Origin: JAWLHU01 sp041690255
GTDB taxonomy: Bacteria > Bacillota > Sulfobacillia > Symbiobacteriales > Symbiobacteriaceae
Reading direction: 5' to 3'
Length of the DNA stretch: 41,417 nucleotides
Assembly (NCBI GenBank): GCA_041690255.1
Contig: JAWLHU010000027.1
Location: 1-41,417 of the forward strand
Under the pieces are notes generated by a model. It saw only the letters and a program-made list of their open reading frames with translations. It ran no database searches and was not told the origin of the DNA. Positions within the stretch are counted from its first letter, which is position 1. Each line of letters starts with the position of its first letter. Below, one piece after another: positions 31,816 to 39,610 of this stretch. The position numbers and the translations under genes are program-made.

Positions 31816-32258
31816 GTGAGATTACCCGCGACTTTACCGTGGCCACGTTCGTCATCCACGAAGGAAAGGTTCTCTTGCTTTGGCATAAGAAGTTGCAGAT
31901 GTGGTTGCCCCCAGGGGGTCATATCGACCCGAACGAACTGCCTGATGAGGCCGCGGTCCGGGAGGTCAAAGAGGAGGTCGGGCTCGACGTGCAGCTCCTC
32001 TCCAAGCCTTCCATGCCACCCATGCCAGGCCCCCTCCAACTCGCCCAGCCCGAGGGTGTCCAGTTGGAGGATATCAGCCCGGGGCATCAGCACATTGACC
32101 TGATCTACTTCGCCCATCCCGCTGACCCTACTTCGGTCAAACCAGTTGCCAACCACGAGGTGGAGCGGGTAGGCTGGTATGGGCGGGACGACTTGGACCG
32201 CATCCCCCTGACAAAAGAGGTCCGCGCCTGGGTGGAACGGGCGCTTTCCAGGGCATAA
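31812..32258 (+). CDS. Nudix hydrolase
   Basis: The 148-residue protein carries the full Nudix box Gx5Ex7REUxEExGU as GHIDPNELPDEAAV followed by REVKEEVGL. Nudix enzymes cleave nucleoside diphosphate derivatives; the substrate here is not evident, though its partner suggests damaged or unusual nucleotides. The start ATG overlaps the YjjX-like stop. The frame is open further upstream, but that part overlaps the neighbour and is not Nudix-like. Confidence 0.92.
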   Translation: MSEITRDFTVATFVIHEGKVLLLWHKKLQMWLPPGGHIDPNELPDEAAVREVKEEVGLDVQLLSKPSMPPMPGPLQLAQPEGVQLEDISPGHQHIDLIYFAHPADPTSVKPVANHEVERVGWYGRDDLDRIPLTKEVRAWVERALSRA

Positions 32259-32276
32259 AGGAGAGGCTCGATCAGC

Positions 32277-33161
32277 ATGAGCCGACGGATCCACACCTTA
32301 CTTGCTTTCCTGCTCCTTTTGGTCCTCAGCGGCTGCAGCGGCGAACCGGCAACCCCGGAGGCAGCCGCTGCGTCAGCGCGCGCCTTTCTGTCAGCACGGG
32401 CCGCCGGCGATTCCGGAGCCGTTTACGCAGCCCTTGAGGAGCGGGCTCAGAGTGCCATGACTCGCAGCCTCGTAGCCGAGTACATGGACGATGTCACAGC
32501 CACCTTCGGTGACATTGGCACCCCGGTCGAGGTCGAACCGAGCCTCGTGCGGATCCCGATTAAAGATCTGATCCTGACCGACGAGGGGCGGTCGATCCGC
32601 TGGCCCGAGGTCTGGCTCACCATGGCCTACGAGGGGAAATGGCGGGTCGCCTGGGCGGAGCCACTCTTCCGAGATGCTGCTCAGGCCTATCAGAACGATC
32701 TTGTCGTGGAGCAGTTGAGCCTCGCCCGCAAGAGCATATCGATCGACCCGTACCACTACAGAGGTTACCTCGAGCTTCACTTTGCCTACCGGGATCTGAA
32801 GCGGTACCGGGAAGCGGAAGTCGCGCTCGCGGACGCCCTGGATCGCGCGACCCCCGCCGAGCTTCCTGTTGTGCACGACACCTTCGCACGCTTCAAGCTG
32901 CTGCTGAACCAACCCGCAGACGGGCTGGCCCATGCCCGCCAGGCGCTAAGCCTGGCCGCGACCTTCTCACCGGAGACCTACCCCAGTGAATGGACGGCCG
33001 ACACGCTGGTGGTCGCAGGACGGGCTGCCCTGGCGTTGAACGATCAGGCGACTGCCGGGGAGTATGCTGCCCAGGCAGCAACCCTCGATCCCGAGAATGC
33101 GTCTCTTGCGGTATTCCAGTACCAGATGGCCTCCACCGGCCCCAGCCCGGTCGGGCCCTGA
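32277..33161 (+). CDS. Lipoprotein with TPR-like helical repeats
   Basis: The 294-residue protein has a signal peptide with a lipobox, LVLSGC (Cys20), so it should be anchored on the outer face of the membrane. Residues 30-130 resemble a small NTF2/DUF4878-like domain (SARAFLSARAAGDSGAVYAAL). From about 145 onwards, helical TPR-like units follow (SIDPYHYRGYLELHFAYRD, AEVALADALDRATPAELP, GEYAAQAATLDPENASLAVF). AAGGAGAGG lies before the ATG, 18 nt past the Nudix stop. It precedes an LCP enzyme and may help at the cell wall; that is inference. Confidence 0.75.
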   Translation: MSRRIHTLLAFLLLLVLSGCSGEPATPEAAAASARAFLSARAAGDSGAVYAALEERAQSAMTRSLVAEYMDDVTATFGDIGTPVEVEPSLVRIPIKDLILTDEGRSIRWPEVWLTMAYEGKWRVAWAEPLFRDAAQAYQNDLVVEQLSLARKSISIDPYHYRGYLELHFAYRDLKRYREAEVALADALDRATPAELPVVHDTFARFKLLLNQPADGLAHARQALSLAATFSPETYPSEWTADTLVVAGRAALALNDQATAGEYAAQAATLDPENASLAVFQYQMASTGPSPVGP

Positions 33162-33183
33162 TTTCCTGATTGGGGGACTCCCT

Positions 33184-34077
33184 TTGGCTAAGGGAAAGAA
33201 AGACACGGTGCGCCCCAACTACGGACGCCGCCGTCTGTGGGTCTTGCTCTTGCTCCTGCTCCCGTTCCTGGCATGGTACGGCTACTCCTCCGCTACACAA
33301 AGCCTGACCGTCCAGCCCGAGGTAGAGGCACCGCGTGTCGTGAAAGAGGAACCTGTCTATGTCTTGATCATGGGCGTCGATGAGCGGCAGCACGACAAGG
33401 GTCGATCTGATACCATGATCCTCGTCCGCTTGGGCCGGGACCCGGAGCGAATCGATGCGATCTCCCTGCCGCGAGATACCCGGATCTCCCTGAACGGCAA
33501 AAGGGCCAAGCTGAACGCTGCCTACGCGAGCGGTGGGTCGGAGACTTCTACCGAGGTCGTATCGGCACTACTCGGCATACCCCGCCCATACTATGTGAAG
33601 ATCAACCTGAAGGCGTTCGAAGAGATCATCGATCAGCTTGGCGGTGTCGAAATGGAGATCGACCGGGACTACTACTACGAGGATCCCTATCAGGATCTGG
33701 TGATCGATATACGGAAAGGGCCGCAGGTGATGGATGGAGCCACCGCCCTTAAGTTCGTGCGGCTTCGCTACGATGGTGTGACCAACGACGACATTGCCCG
33801 GATTCACCGGCAACAGCAGTTCATGCAGGCGGTGCAGGCCGAGTTCCGTGACCCGGCAAGTTGGGCTCGGATTCCTCGCCTGATCACTACCATGCAGAGC
33901 CATGTGTCGACCAACCTGCCGGCCGATGATCAGCTTCCGCTGGCCCGGGCCCTCTTCGGCGCCCGATCCACCCTACAGATGCTCACCCTGCCCGGCATGC
34001 CCGATGATGCCACCGGCGACTGGCTCCTGGATTCGGCCAAGTGGAGTGAGGTGAAGCAATCGTGGAGCCCAAACTAA
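33184..34077 (+). CDS. LytR-CpsA-Psr (LCP) family cell-wall glycopolymer ligase
   Basis: LCP proteins attach anionic polymers to peptidoglycan outside the membrane. The 297-residue protein has a basic N-terminus, one membrane helix (about 17-33, LWVLLLLLLPFLAWYGY) and the LCP core: LIMGVDERQHDKGRSDTMIL, SLPRDTRI, KLNAAYASGG, FEEIIDQLGGVEM and FVRLRYDGVTNDDIARIHRQQQF, which include the substrate-binding Arg and Asp positions. The start is TTG at 33184 after GGGGGA; upstream the frame overlaps the lipoprotein gene. Its 3' end overlaps mobA by 16 bases. Confidence 0.9.
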   Translation: MAKGKKDTVRPNYGRRRLWVLLLLLLPFLAWYGYSSATQSLTVQPEVEAPRVVKEEPVYVLIMGVDERQHDKGRSDTMILVRLGRDPERIDAISLPRDTRISLNGKRAKLNAAYASGGSETSTEVVSALLGIPRPYYVKINLKAFEEIIDQLGGVEMEIDRDYYYEDPYQDLVIDIRKGPQVMDGATALKFVRLRYDGVTNDDIARIHRQQQFMQAVQAEFRDPASWARIPRLITTMQSHVSTNLPADDQLPLARALFGARSTLQMLTLPGMPDDATGDWLLDSAKWSEVKQSWSPN

Positions 34078-34664
34078 AGGCGTGCGGCGTAATTCTCGCA
34101 GGTGGTCAGTCCAGCCGGATGGGCACCAACAAGGCCCTGCTCGATTTCGAGGGCGAACCACTGGTCCAGCGCCTCGCCAGCCGCTTCACCCAGTGGTTTG
34201 CGCAGACGGTAATCGTGACTAACACCCCCGAGACCTACGCCTTCGCCGGCCTGCCCATGGTGGGGGACAGGGTGCCGGGGCTTGGTCCGCTCGGCGGTCT
34301 GGAGGCCGGTCTGAGGGCCAGCCAGTTCGAGCACGCCTTCTTCTGCGCCGTGGACATGCCCTTTGTGAACGAGGGACTGGTCCGATACATGCTCTCGTTG
34401 GCGCCAGAACACGACATCGTGGTGCCTTACCTGAGCGGCGAGTATGAGCCCATGCACGCCATCTACGGTCGGGGCTGTCTGCCATCGATCGACCGGTACT
34501 TGGAGGCCCGCAGGCTCAAGCTCCTCAACATTTACGACGAGGTCCGCAGGCGGAACCTGACCGAGGAGGAGGTCCGCCGCTTCGGTGACCCGAATCGCCT
34601 CTTCTTCAACTGCAACACGCCGGAGGATATCGCCCAGGCTCGCCGCTGGGCAGAGGAGGGCTGA
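34062..34664 (+). CDS. mobA: Molybdenum cofactor guanylyltransferase
   Basis: MobA links GMP from GTP to molybdopterin, forming the guanine dinucleotide cofactor. The 200-residue protein has the nucleotidyltransferase signature ILAGGQSSRMGTNKALL (11-27), GPLGGLEAGL and the metal-binding AVDMPF. The start is GTG (34062), inside the end of the LCP gene, with GAGGTGA seven nt upstream. No other molybdopterin gene is present in the window, so its place between envelope and signalling genes looks incidental. Confidence 0.92.
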   Translation: MEPKLKACGVILAGGQSSRMGTNKALLDFEGEPLVQRLASRFTQWFAQTVIVTNTPETYAFAGLPMVGDRVPGLGPLGGLEAGLRASQFEHAFFCAVDMPFVNEGLVRYMLSLAPEHDIVVPYLSGEYEPMHAIYGRGCLPSIDRYLEARRLKLLNIYDEVRRRNLTEEEVRRFGDPNRLFFNCNTPEDIAQARRWAEEG

Positions 34665-34670
34665 CCGCCC

Positions 34671-36614
34671 TTGCGCAAGACAGACACCCGGGCGCTCTGG
34701 ATCTCCATGATCACCCTGGCTCTGACCACCGGGGCGTCGATCCTGTTGCCAATCAATTTCCCGCCCCGCGGACTGCCCATCTTCCCACCCCTCTCCATGG
34801 CGGTGACCGTCCTGGTGATCACCGTGCTGGTATGGACGACCCAGGCCTGGCGGGTAGCGATCCGTGGCGCCCGCGGCGACATATCCATCTCCATGGCGAT
34901 CGATGTCGCCACGATGCTCCTCTTCCACCCCTATATCTCCGCCACCGGCTCTGCCCTGGGCACTGCGCTGTACCATTTGGGCAATTACTTGCGTAGCCCG
35001 CGCGGGGCAGAGGGGAAGGAGCGCCGGATCAGCCGGGCGCTCGTTCGCGGCGTGATCACCTTTGCGGCGGTGGCGCTGGGCGGCTGGGTCTTCCGGGTTC
35101 TGCGGCCCGGCGAGGGCCCTCTTCTCTTCTCCGCCGACTGGTTGGCGCTGGTGATCGGAATCACGGTCCGGTTGGCCATCCGGATTATCTTTTACCCGCT
35201 GGGCATGGCGGCCCTCCGCCGCGACCCGGTGGTAGAGCATCTCCGTCAGGAGTGGGAGAAGCTCCCGCTGGTCCCCTTCCTGCTGACCACGACGTTGGGC
35301 GGGTCTGCTGCCCTGATCTGGCAGGAGCAGCCGGCGGCGATCATTCTCCTGACCGGCCCCCTGGCAGCCACCTGGGCGGCTACCCGGGAGTTCTCCCGTC
35401 TGAACGAACTGCTGGCCACCCTGGAGGAGCGAGTCAGGGACCGGACCGCCCGCCTGGGCGAGACGGTGGAGGCGCTGGAACGCCGGCTCGCCGAGTCCGA
35501 AGCACTTCATGCGGTCGACCAGGCCATGGTTCAGGCGATTCACCCCGACCAGGTGCTGACGGTGATTGCCCAGGAGGCCACGCGCGTGACCGGCGGAAGC
35601 TCGGCCCTGGTCACCCTTCTCGCCCCCGACCAGCAGCGCCAGTTTGTGCGGGCCGCCAGCGGCGAGAGGATGCAGCAACACGTCGGTATGGAGTTGCCCA
35701 TTGAGGGCTCCCTGACCGGCCTGGTGATCCAGTCCGGCGAGCCGCACGTCTCCCGAAACCCGGCCGGTGACAAGCGCCTCAGTCAGGAGTTGGTCCAGGC
35801 AGGCCAGTGGGAAGATGTGATCGAAGCACCCATTCGTACCAAGGAGAAGGTCCTCGGCGTGCTCGTCGTCGCCAGCCGCGAGCCGTACCGGTTCGACCAG
35901 CAGCACATGCGCCTCCTCACCCTCCTCGCCAACCAGGCTGGACGGCTTCTGGAGAACGCTGAACTGCACGCCAAGGCACGGGAGGTCGCAGTGCTGGAGG
36001 AGCGAAACCGTCTGGCCCGTGAGTTGCACGATTCGGTCACCCAGGTCCTCTTCGGCCTGACCCTCAACCTGGAGTCGGCTGGCGGCATTCTTGAGAAGAA
36101 GCCCCAGAAGGCCGGCGAGCTGATCACCCGCTCGCAGGAGATGGCCAGCGAAGCACTCGCGGAGATGCGCTCTCTGATCTTTGAGCTCCGCCCCGCCGCC
36201 CTGCAAGAGAAGGGCCTGGCCATGGCGCTCACCAACCACATTAATCTCTTCCGTCGCCGGCAAAATGTAGATGTGGCGCTCACCCTCGAGGGCGAGGAGC
36301 GGCTCTCCGCCGACCTGGAGTTCTGTCTCTACCGCGTGGCGCAGGAAGCGCTGAACAACGTGGCCAAGCATGCGCAGGCCAAGCACGTCACCGTTCGGTT
36401 GGATGTCCGTCCTCACGAGGCCATTTTGCAGGTGGCCGACGACGGCGTCGGCCTCCCGCCCGACAGCCGATCCGGCTCTCAGTCCTTTGGTATGCTCGGT
36501 ATGCGGGAGCGAGTCGCGGAGTTGCATGGCGATTTGGTGGTTGAGTCAGCTCCCGGGCAGGGAACGACAATTCGAGCGCGAATTCCTTTGGGAAACGGAG
36601 GTGACGCAGGATGA
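34671..36614 (+). CDS. Membrane sensor histidine kinase with GAF domain (NarL-type)
   Basis: The 647-residue kinase has about seven membrane segments in residues 8-240, a short coiled coil (240-280), a GAF domain (about 280-430) and a HisKA_3 dimerisation domain with H453 in ERNRLARELHDSVTQVL. It ends with an HATPase domain (ALNNVAKHA, ADDGVGLP, MRERVAELHGDLVVESAPGQGT). Such kinases phosphorylate LuxR-type regulators; the partner gene overlaps its stop. The signal is unknown; the GAF domain could bind a small molecule or respond to redox. The start is TTG with GAGGAGGG ten nt upstream, six nt after mobA. Confidence 0.92.
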   Translation: MRKTDTRALWISMITLALTTGASILLPINFPPRGLPIFPPLSMAVTVLVITVLVWTTQAWRVAIRGARGDISISMAIDVATMLLFHPYISATGSALGTALYHLGNYLRSPRGAEGKERRISRALVRGVITFAAVALGGWVFRVLRPGEGPLLFSADWLALVIGITVRLAIRIIFYPLGMAALRRDPVVEHLRQEWEKLPLVPFLLTTTLGGSAALIWQEQPAAIILLTGPLAATWAATREFSRLNELLATLEERVRDRTARLGETVEALERRLAESEALHAVDQAMVQAIHPDQVLTVIAQEATRVTGGSSALVTLLAPDQQRQFVRAASGERMQQHVGMELPIEGSLTGLVIQSGEPHVSRNPAGDKRLSQELVQAGQWEDVIEAPIRTKEKVLGVLVVASREPYRFDQQHMRLLTLLANQAGRLLENAELHAKAREVAVLEERNRLARELHDSVTQVLFGLTLNLESAGGILEKKPQKAGELITRSQEMASEALAEMRSLIFELRPAALQEKGLAMALTNHINLFRRRQNVDVALTLEGEERLSADLEFCLYRVAQEALNNVAKHAQAKHVTVRLDVRPHEAILQVADDGVGLPPDSRSGSQSFGMLGMRERVAELHGDLVVESAPGQGTTIRARIPLGNGGDAG

Positions 36615-37243
36615 GTCCCATTCGTGTCCTGATCTGTGACGACCACTTCATGGTCCGGCAAGGGCTCAGCACCTATTTCGATCTGCAAGATGACTTCGAT
36701 GTCATCGGAGAGGCTTCGAACGGCGTCCAGGCGGTGGAGGCGGCCCGGGCCAAGCGGCCCGACGTGGTGCTGATGGACCTGTTCATGCCCGAGCTGGATG
36801 GTCTCAGCGCATTGAAGCAACTAAAGGGGACCGGCATCCGCGTGATCATTCTCACCTCCTTCCTGGATGCCGAGAAGGCGATGGCCTGTATTGAGGAGGG
36901 GGCCATGGGCTTCCTGACAAAGGATATCCAGCCAGCCGACCTGGTTGACGCGATCCGGGCGGTCCACCGAGGCGAGCCGCGCCTGCACCCAGAGGTCATG
37001 AAGCGGCTGATGACCCGGACCGTTCAGCCACACCAGCCCCATGGCAAAGAGTTGCTGACCCCCAGAGAGCTCGATGTCCTCCGGGCCCTGGCACAGGGAT
37101 TGACCAATCGCGAGATCGCTGAGAGGTTGATTATTAGCGAAACGACCGTCAAGACACATATCTCATCAATCCTGAGCAAACTGCAGTTGACTGACCGGAC
37201 CCAAGCGGCCCTCTGGGCGGTGCGGGAGAAGCTACTGGAGTGA
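36611..37243 (+). CDS. LuxR/NarL-family response regulator
   Basis: The 210-residue regulator has a receiver domain with D10/D11, the phosphoacceptor D56 (VVLMDLFMP), T82-region ILTS and the lysine in FLTKDI. A LuxR helix-turn-helix follows (about 148-205: LTPRELDVLRALAQGLTNREIAERL, TTVKTHISSILSKL). The ATG overlaps the kinase stop (ATGA), so the two proteins are made together. The inverted repeat at 37329-37348 is a possible own or target site. Confidence 0.95.
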   Translation: MSPIRVLICDDHFMVRQGLSTYFDLQDDFDVIGEASNGVQAVEAARAKRPDVVLMDLFMPELDGLSALKQLKGTGIRVIILTSFLDAEKAMACIEEGAMGFLTKDIQPADLVDAIRAVHRGEPRLHPEVMKRLMTRTVQPHQPHGKELLTPRELDVLRALAQGLTNREIAERLIISETTVKTHISSILSKLQLTDRTQAALWAVREKLLE

Positions 37244-37256
37244 GCCTGACGGACAT

Positions 37257-37286
37257 ATCCGCCTCCTCCTTTTGGATGAGGCGGAT
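37257..37286 (+). terminator. Hairpin after the response regulator gene
   Basis: ATCCGCCTC pairs with GAGGCGGAT around a 12-base loop, 13 nt past the regulator stop. It lacks a clear T run, so termination here is uncertain; a stronger hairpin follows at 37394-37431. Confidence 0.45.
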
Positions 37287-37328
37287 CTCCTCTACATGGA
37301 GGAGCCAAAAACCATTCCCCCAGCGGAT

Positions 37329-37348
37329 GTGAATGTGCTCACATTCAC
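37329..37348. promoter_or_regulatory. Perfect inverted repeat, possible operator
   Basis: GTGAATGT-GCTC-ACATTCAC has eight-base arms and is followed two bases later by TATCAT, a possible -10. It could be a binding site for a dimeric regulator, such as the neighbouring LuxR-type protein, or a short RNA hairpin. Confidence 0.45.
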
Positions 37349-37393
37349 GGTATCATGCAGATGTAATCAAGTTTTCCCCTTCCCCCCCATGTG

Positions 37394-37431
37394 AGGAAGA
37401 GAGCACGCTTTGCGGGAAGCGTGCTCTCTTC
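37394..37431 (+). terminator. Strong terminator downstream of the two-component genes
   Basis: GGAAGAGAGCACGCTT pairs with AAGCGTGCTCTCTTCC around a six-base loop and is followed by TTTTGC. It isolates the two-component genes, or a short RNA from the TATCAT element, from the peptide transporter. Confidence 0.9.
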
Positions 37432-37681
37432 CTTTTGCAAACAATTTTAACTGACTACTCCGCCTGTTCCCGCTGATTAAATTGGTGATATTAGGCCCTT
37501 TGGTGTAACTAGCAGCTCTATCCAACTGATCACATTACCCCAACTCGTCGCAATAATTCCTCATAATGGTGGTACTGACATTTTTATTTTTCCAGATCAA
37601 ATCTTAGCAGGATGTGAAGTCGCACACGCCGTATCTTTCTCCCTCATACCCAGCCGAGAAATCACAAAAGGGGGACGACAG
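37432..37681 (+). other. AT-rich leader before the peptide transporter genes
   Basis: About 250 nt of unusually AT-rich sequence with no reading frame of note. It should contain the promoter of the transporter genes, but several weak hexamer pairs are possible and none stands out. GGGGGA provides the ribosome site at its end. Confidence 0.5.
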
Positions 37682-38632
37682 ATGCTTTCGTACCTAGTGA
37701 AGCGCCTACTCATTGCGTTGCCGGTCCTCCTGGGGGTCACGGTGATCACCTTTACGATCATCAACTTGGCGCCGGGCGACGTCGTCGACCTACTGGTGGA
37801 TCCCAACATCTCTGCTACCGACTTGGCTGCTTTGCGCGAGAGCCTGGGCCTGAACGATCCGGTGCCGGTCCAGTACGCCAAATGGTTGGGCCAACTGCTC
37901 CAGGGGAACCTCGGCTACTCCTACGTGAACGGACAAGCTGTGGCCGAGCGTATCGGTGACCGCATGGGTGCAACGCTTTCGCTCAGTCTCTTCGCACTCC
38001 TGATTGCCTACCTGATTGCGATCCCTGTCGGTGTGATCTCCGCCACGAAGCAGTACTCCCTTATCGACTACATCAGCTCGATTCTGGCTCTGGTCGGTGT
38101 CTCCGTTCCGAACTTCTTCCTGGGGATCGGTCTGATCTATGTCTTTGCCCTCAAATTCCAGTGGCTGCCGGTCAGCGGTATGTACACCCTCGGTGGTGAC
38201 AACAGCCTCTTCGATCTGCTCCGGCACATGATTCTCCCGGCGTTCGTGCTCGGCGCAGGCACTGTCGGCCAGGTGACACGGTACACCCGGTCCGCCATGT
38301 TAGAAGTGGTACGGCAGGACTTTATTCGCACCGCCCGAGCCAAGGGTGTCAGCCAGACAGTGGTGATCTACAAACACGCACTGCGGAACGCTCTGATCCC
38401 AGTGATCACGCTCTTGGGGCTTCAGATCCCCAACCTGCTGGGCGGGGCGATTATCACCGAACAGATCTTCTCCTGGCCCGGTATGGGCCGGCTCTCGATC
38501 GAGGCGATCTCCAGCCGGGACTACCCGGTGCTCATGGGCCTTAACCTCATGGCTGCTGTCCTCGTTGTACTCGGTGGGTTAGTCTCTGACCTCCTCTACT
38601 CGCTGACCGACCCCCGCATTCGCTACAGCTAA
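37682..38632 (+). CDS. Peptide/nickel ABC transporter permease (DppB/OppB type)
   Basis: The 316-residue permease begins MLSYLVKRLLIALPVLLGV, typical of the DppB/OppB group, followed by FTIINLAPGD. It has six membrane helices and the EAA-type loop contacting the ATPase (FIRTARAKGVSQTVVIYKHALRNALIP, near 215-242). Together with the next gene it forms the channel for oligopeptide uptake. No ATPase genes occur within the window, so they lie further on or elsewhere. Confidence 0.95.
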   Translation: MLSYLVKRLLIALPVLLGVTVITFTIINLAPGDVVDLLVDPNISATDLAALRESLGLNDPVPVQYAKWLGQLLQGNLGYSYVNGQAVAERIGDRMGATLSLSLFALLIAYLIAIPVGVISATKQYSLIDYISSILALVGVSVPNFFLGIGLIYVFALKFQWLPVSGMYTLGGDNSLFDLLRHMILPAFVLGAGTVGQVTRYTRSAMLEVVRQDFIRTARAKGVSQTVVIYKHALRNALIPVITLLGLQIPNLLGGAIITEQIFSWPGMGRLSIEAISSRDYPVLMGLNLMAAVLVVLGGLVSDLLYSLTDPRIRYS

Positions 38633-38650
38633 CGAAAAGGAGGTACTCCG

Positions 38651-39553
38651 ATGAGCGCATCCCTCAAGGTTGCCAACCAGCCCGGCACCAAACCGGCAGC
38701 GGAGGCCCCCAAGGAGCGGTCCAATCCGGTACTCCGGCGGTTTCTTCGCCACAAGCTGGCCGTGATTGGTCTGATCATCCTTCTGACGCTGATTGTCGTC
38801 GCCGTCTTCGCCCCGCAGTTCGCCCCCTACGACCCGAATGCCATCATGGCCACCTATGATGATCATCCCTCCGCTGCCCATCGGCTCGGCCTCGACCAGG
38901 TAGGGCGCGATGTCCTCTCCCGGGTGATCCACGCATCCCGCATCTCCCTGTCGGTTGGCGTGGTCGCCGTCTCGATCTACGTGGTGATCGGAACCGTACT
39001 GGGTAGCATTGCCGGCTTCTATGGCGGCAAGCTGGATATCGTCCTGACCCGCATTGCCGACATGTTCCTCTCCTTCCCACAGATCATGCTGATCCTCGTG
39101 ATCGTGTCGATGATCGGGCCATCGATCTGGAATATCATGGTCGTCCTCGGCCTGCTGGGCTGGCCACCCATCTTCCGGATCGTTCGCGGCCAGTTCCTCA
39201 CCCTCCGGGAGCAGGATTTCGTCCAGGCAGGACGGGCCATGGGCGCCAAGGACTCCCGCCTGATCTTCAGGCACGTCCTCCCCAACTCCCTGGGACCGAT
39301 CCTCGTCTCCGCCACCTTCGGGACCGCCACTGCGATTCTGACCGAGGCCTCCCTCTCCTTCCTCGGCCTCGGCGTTCAGCCCCCGCAGGCCTCCTGGGGC
39401 AACCTCCTGATCGATGCTCAGTCCATCACGGTCATCGAGTCGATGCCCTGGCTCTGGGTGCCGCCGGGAGCGCTGATCTTCCTCTCCGTTCTGGCTATCA
39501 ACTTCGTCGGGGATGGGCTGCGGGACGCACTCGACCCCCGTCTGAAGCGATAG
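38651..39553 (+). CDS. Peptide/nickel ABC transporter permease (DppC/OppC type)
   Basis: The 300-residue protein has a cytoplasmic N-terminus, then FLRHKLAVIGLIIL and the OppC-N pattern (VVAVFAPQFAPYDPN). The conserved stretch HRLGLDQVGRDVLSRVIHASRISL follows. The EAA-type loop is QDFVQAGRAMGAKDSRLIFRHVLPN. It begins 18 nt after the DppB-type stop with an ideal AAAAGGAGG. It pairs with that permease to form the transmembrane path. Confidence 0.95.
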   Translation: MSASLKVANQPGTKPAAEAPKERSNPVLRRFLRHKLAVIGLIILLTLIVVAVFAPQFAPYDPNAIMATYDDHPSAAHRLGLDQVGRDVLSRVIHASRISLSVGVVAVSIYVVIGTVLGSIAGFYGGKLDIVLTRIADMFLSFPQIMLILVIVSMIGPSIWNIMVVLGLLGWPPIFRIVRGQFLTLREQDFVQAGRAMGAKDSRLIFRHVLPNSLGPILVSATFGTATAILTEASLSFLGLGVQPPQASWGNLLIDAQSITVIESMPWLWVPPGALIFLSVLAINFVGDGLRDALDPRLKR

Positions 39554-39610
39554 ATAGGCCCCGGGATCCGGACGCAACGCACCAACAGACAGAGAAAAGG
39601 GGTAACGCAC

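Noticed and set aside
34074..36527. An 817-residue open frame on the minus strand
   Set aside because: It lies opposite mobA and the histidine kinase, which both show clear family motifs. Its translation is low-complexity Gly/Gln/Arg/Asp-rich sequence typical of antisense frames in high-GC DNA.
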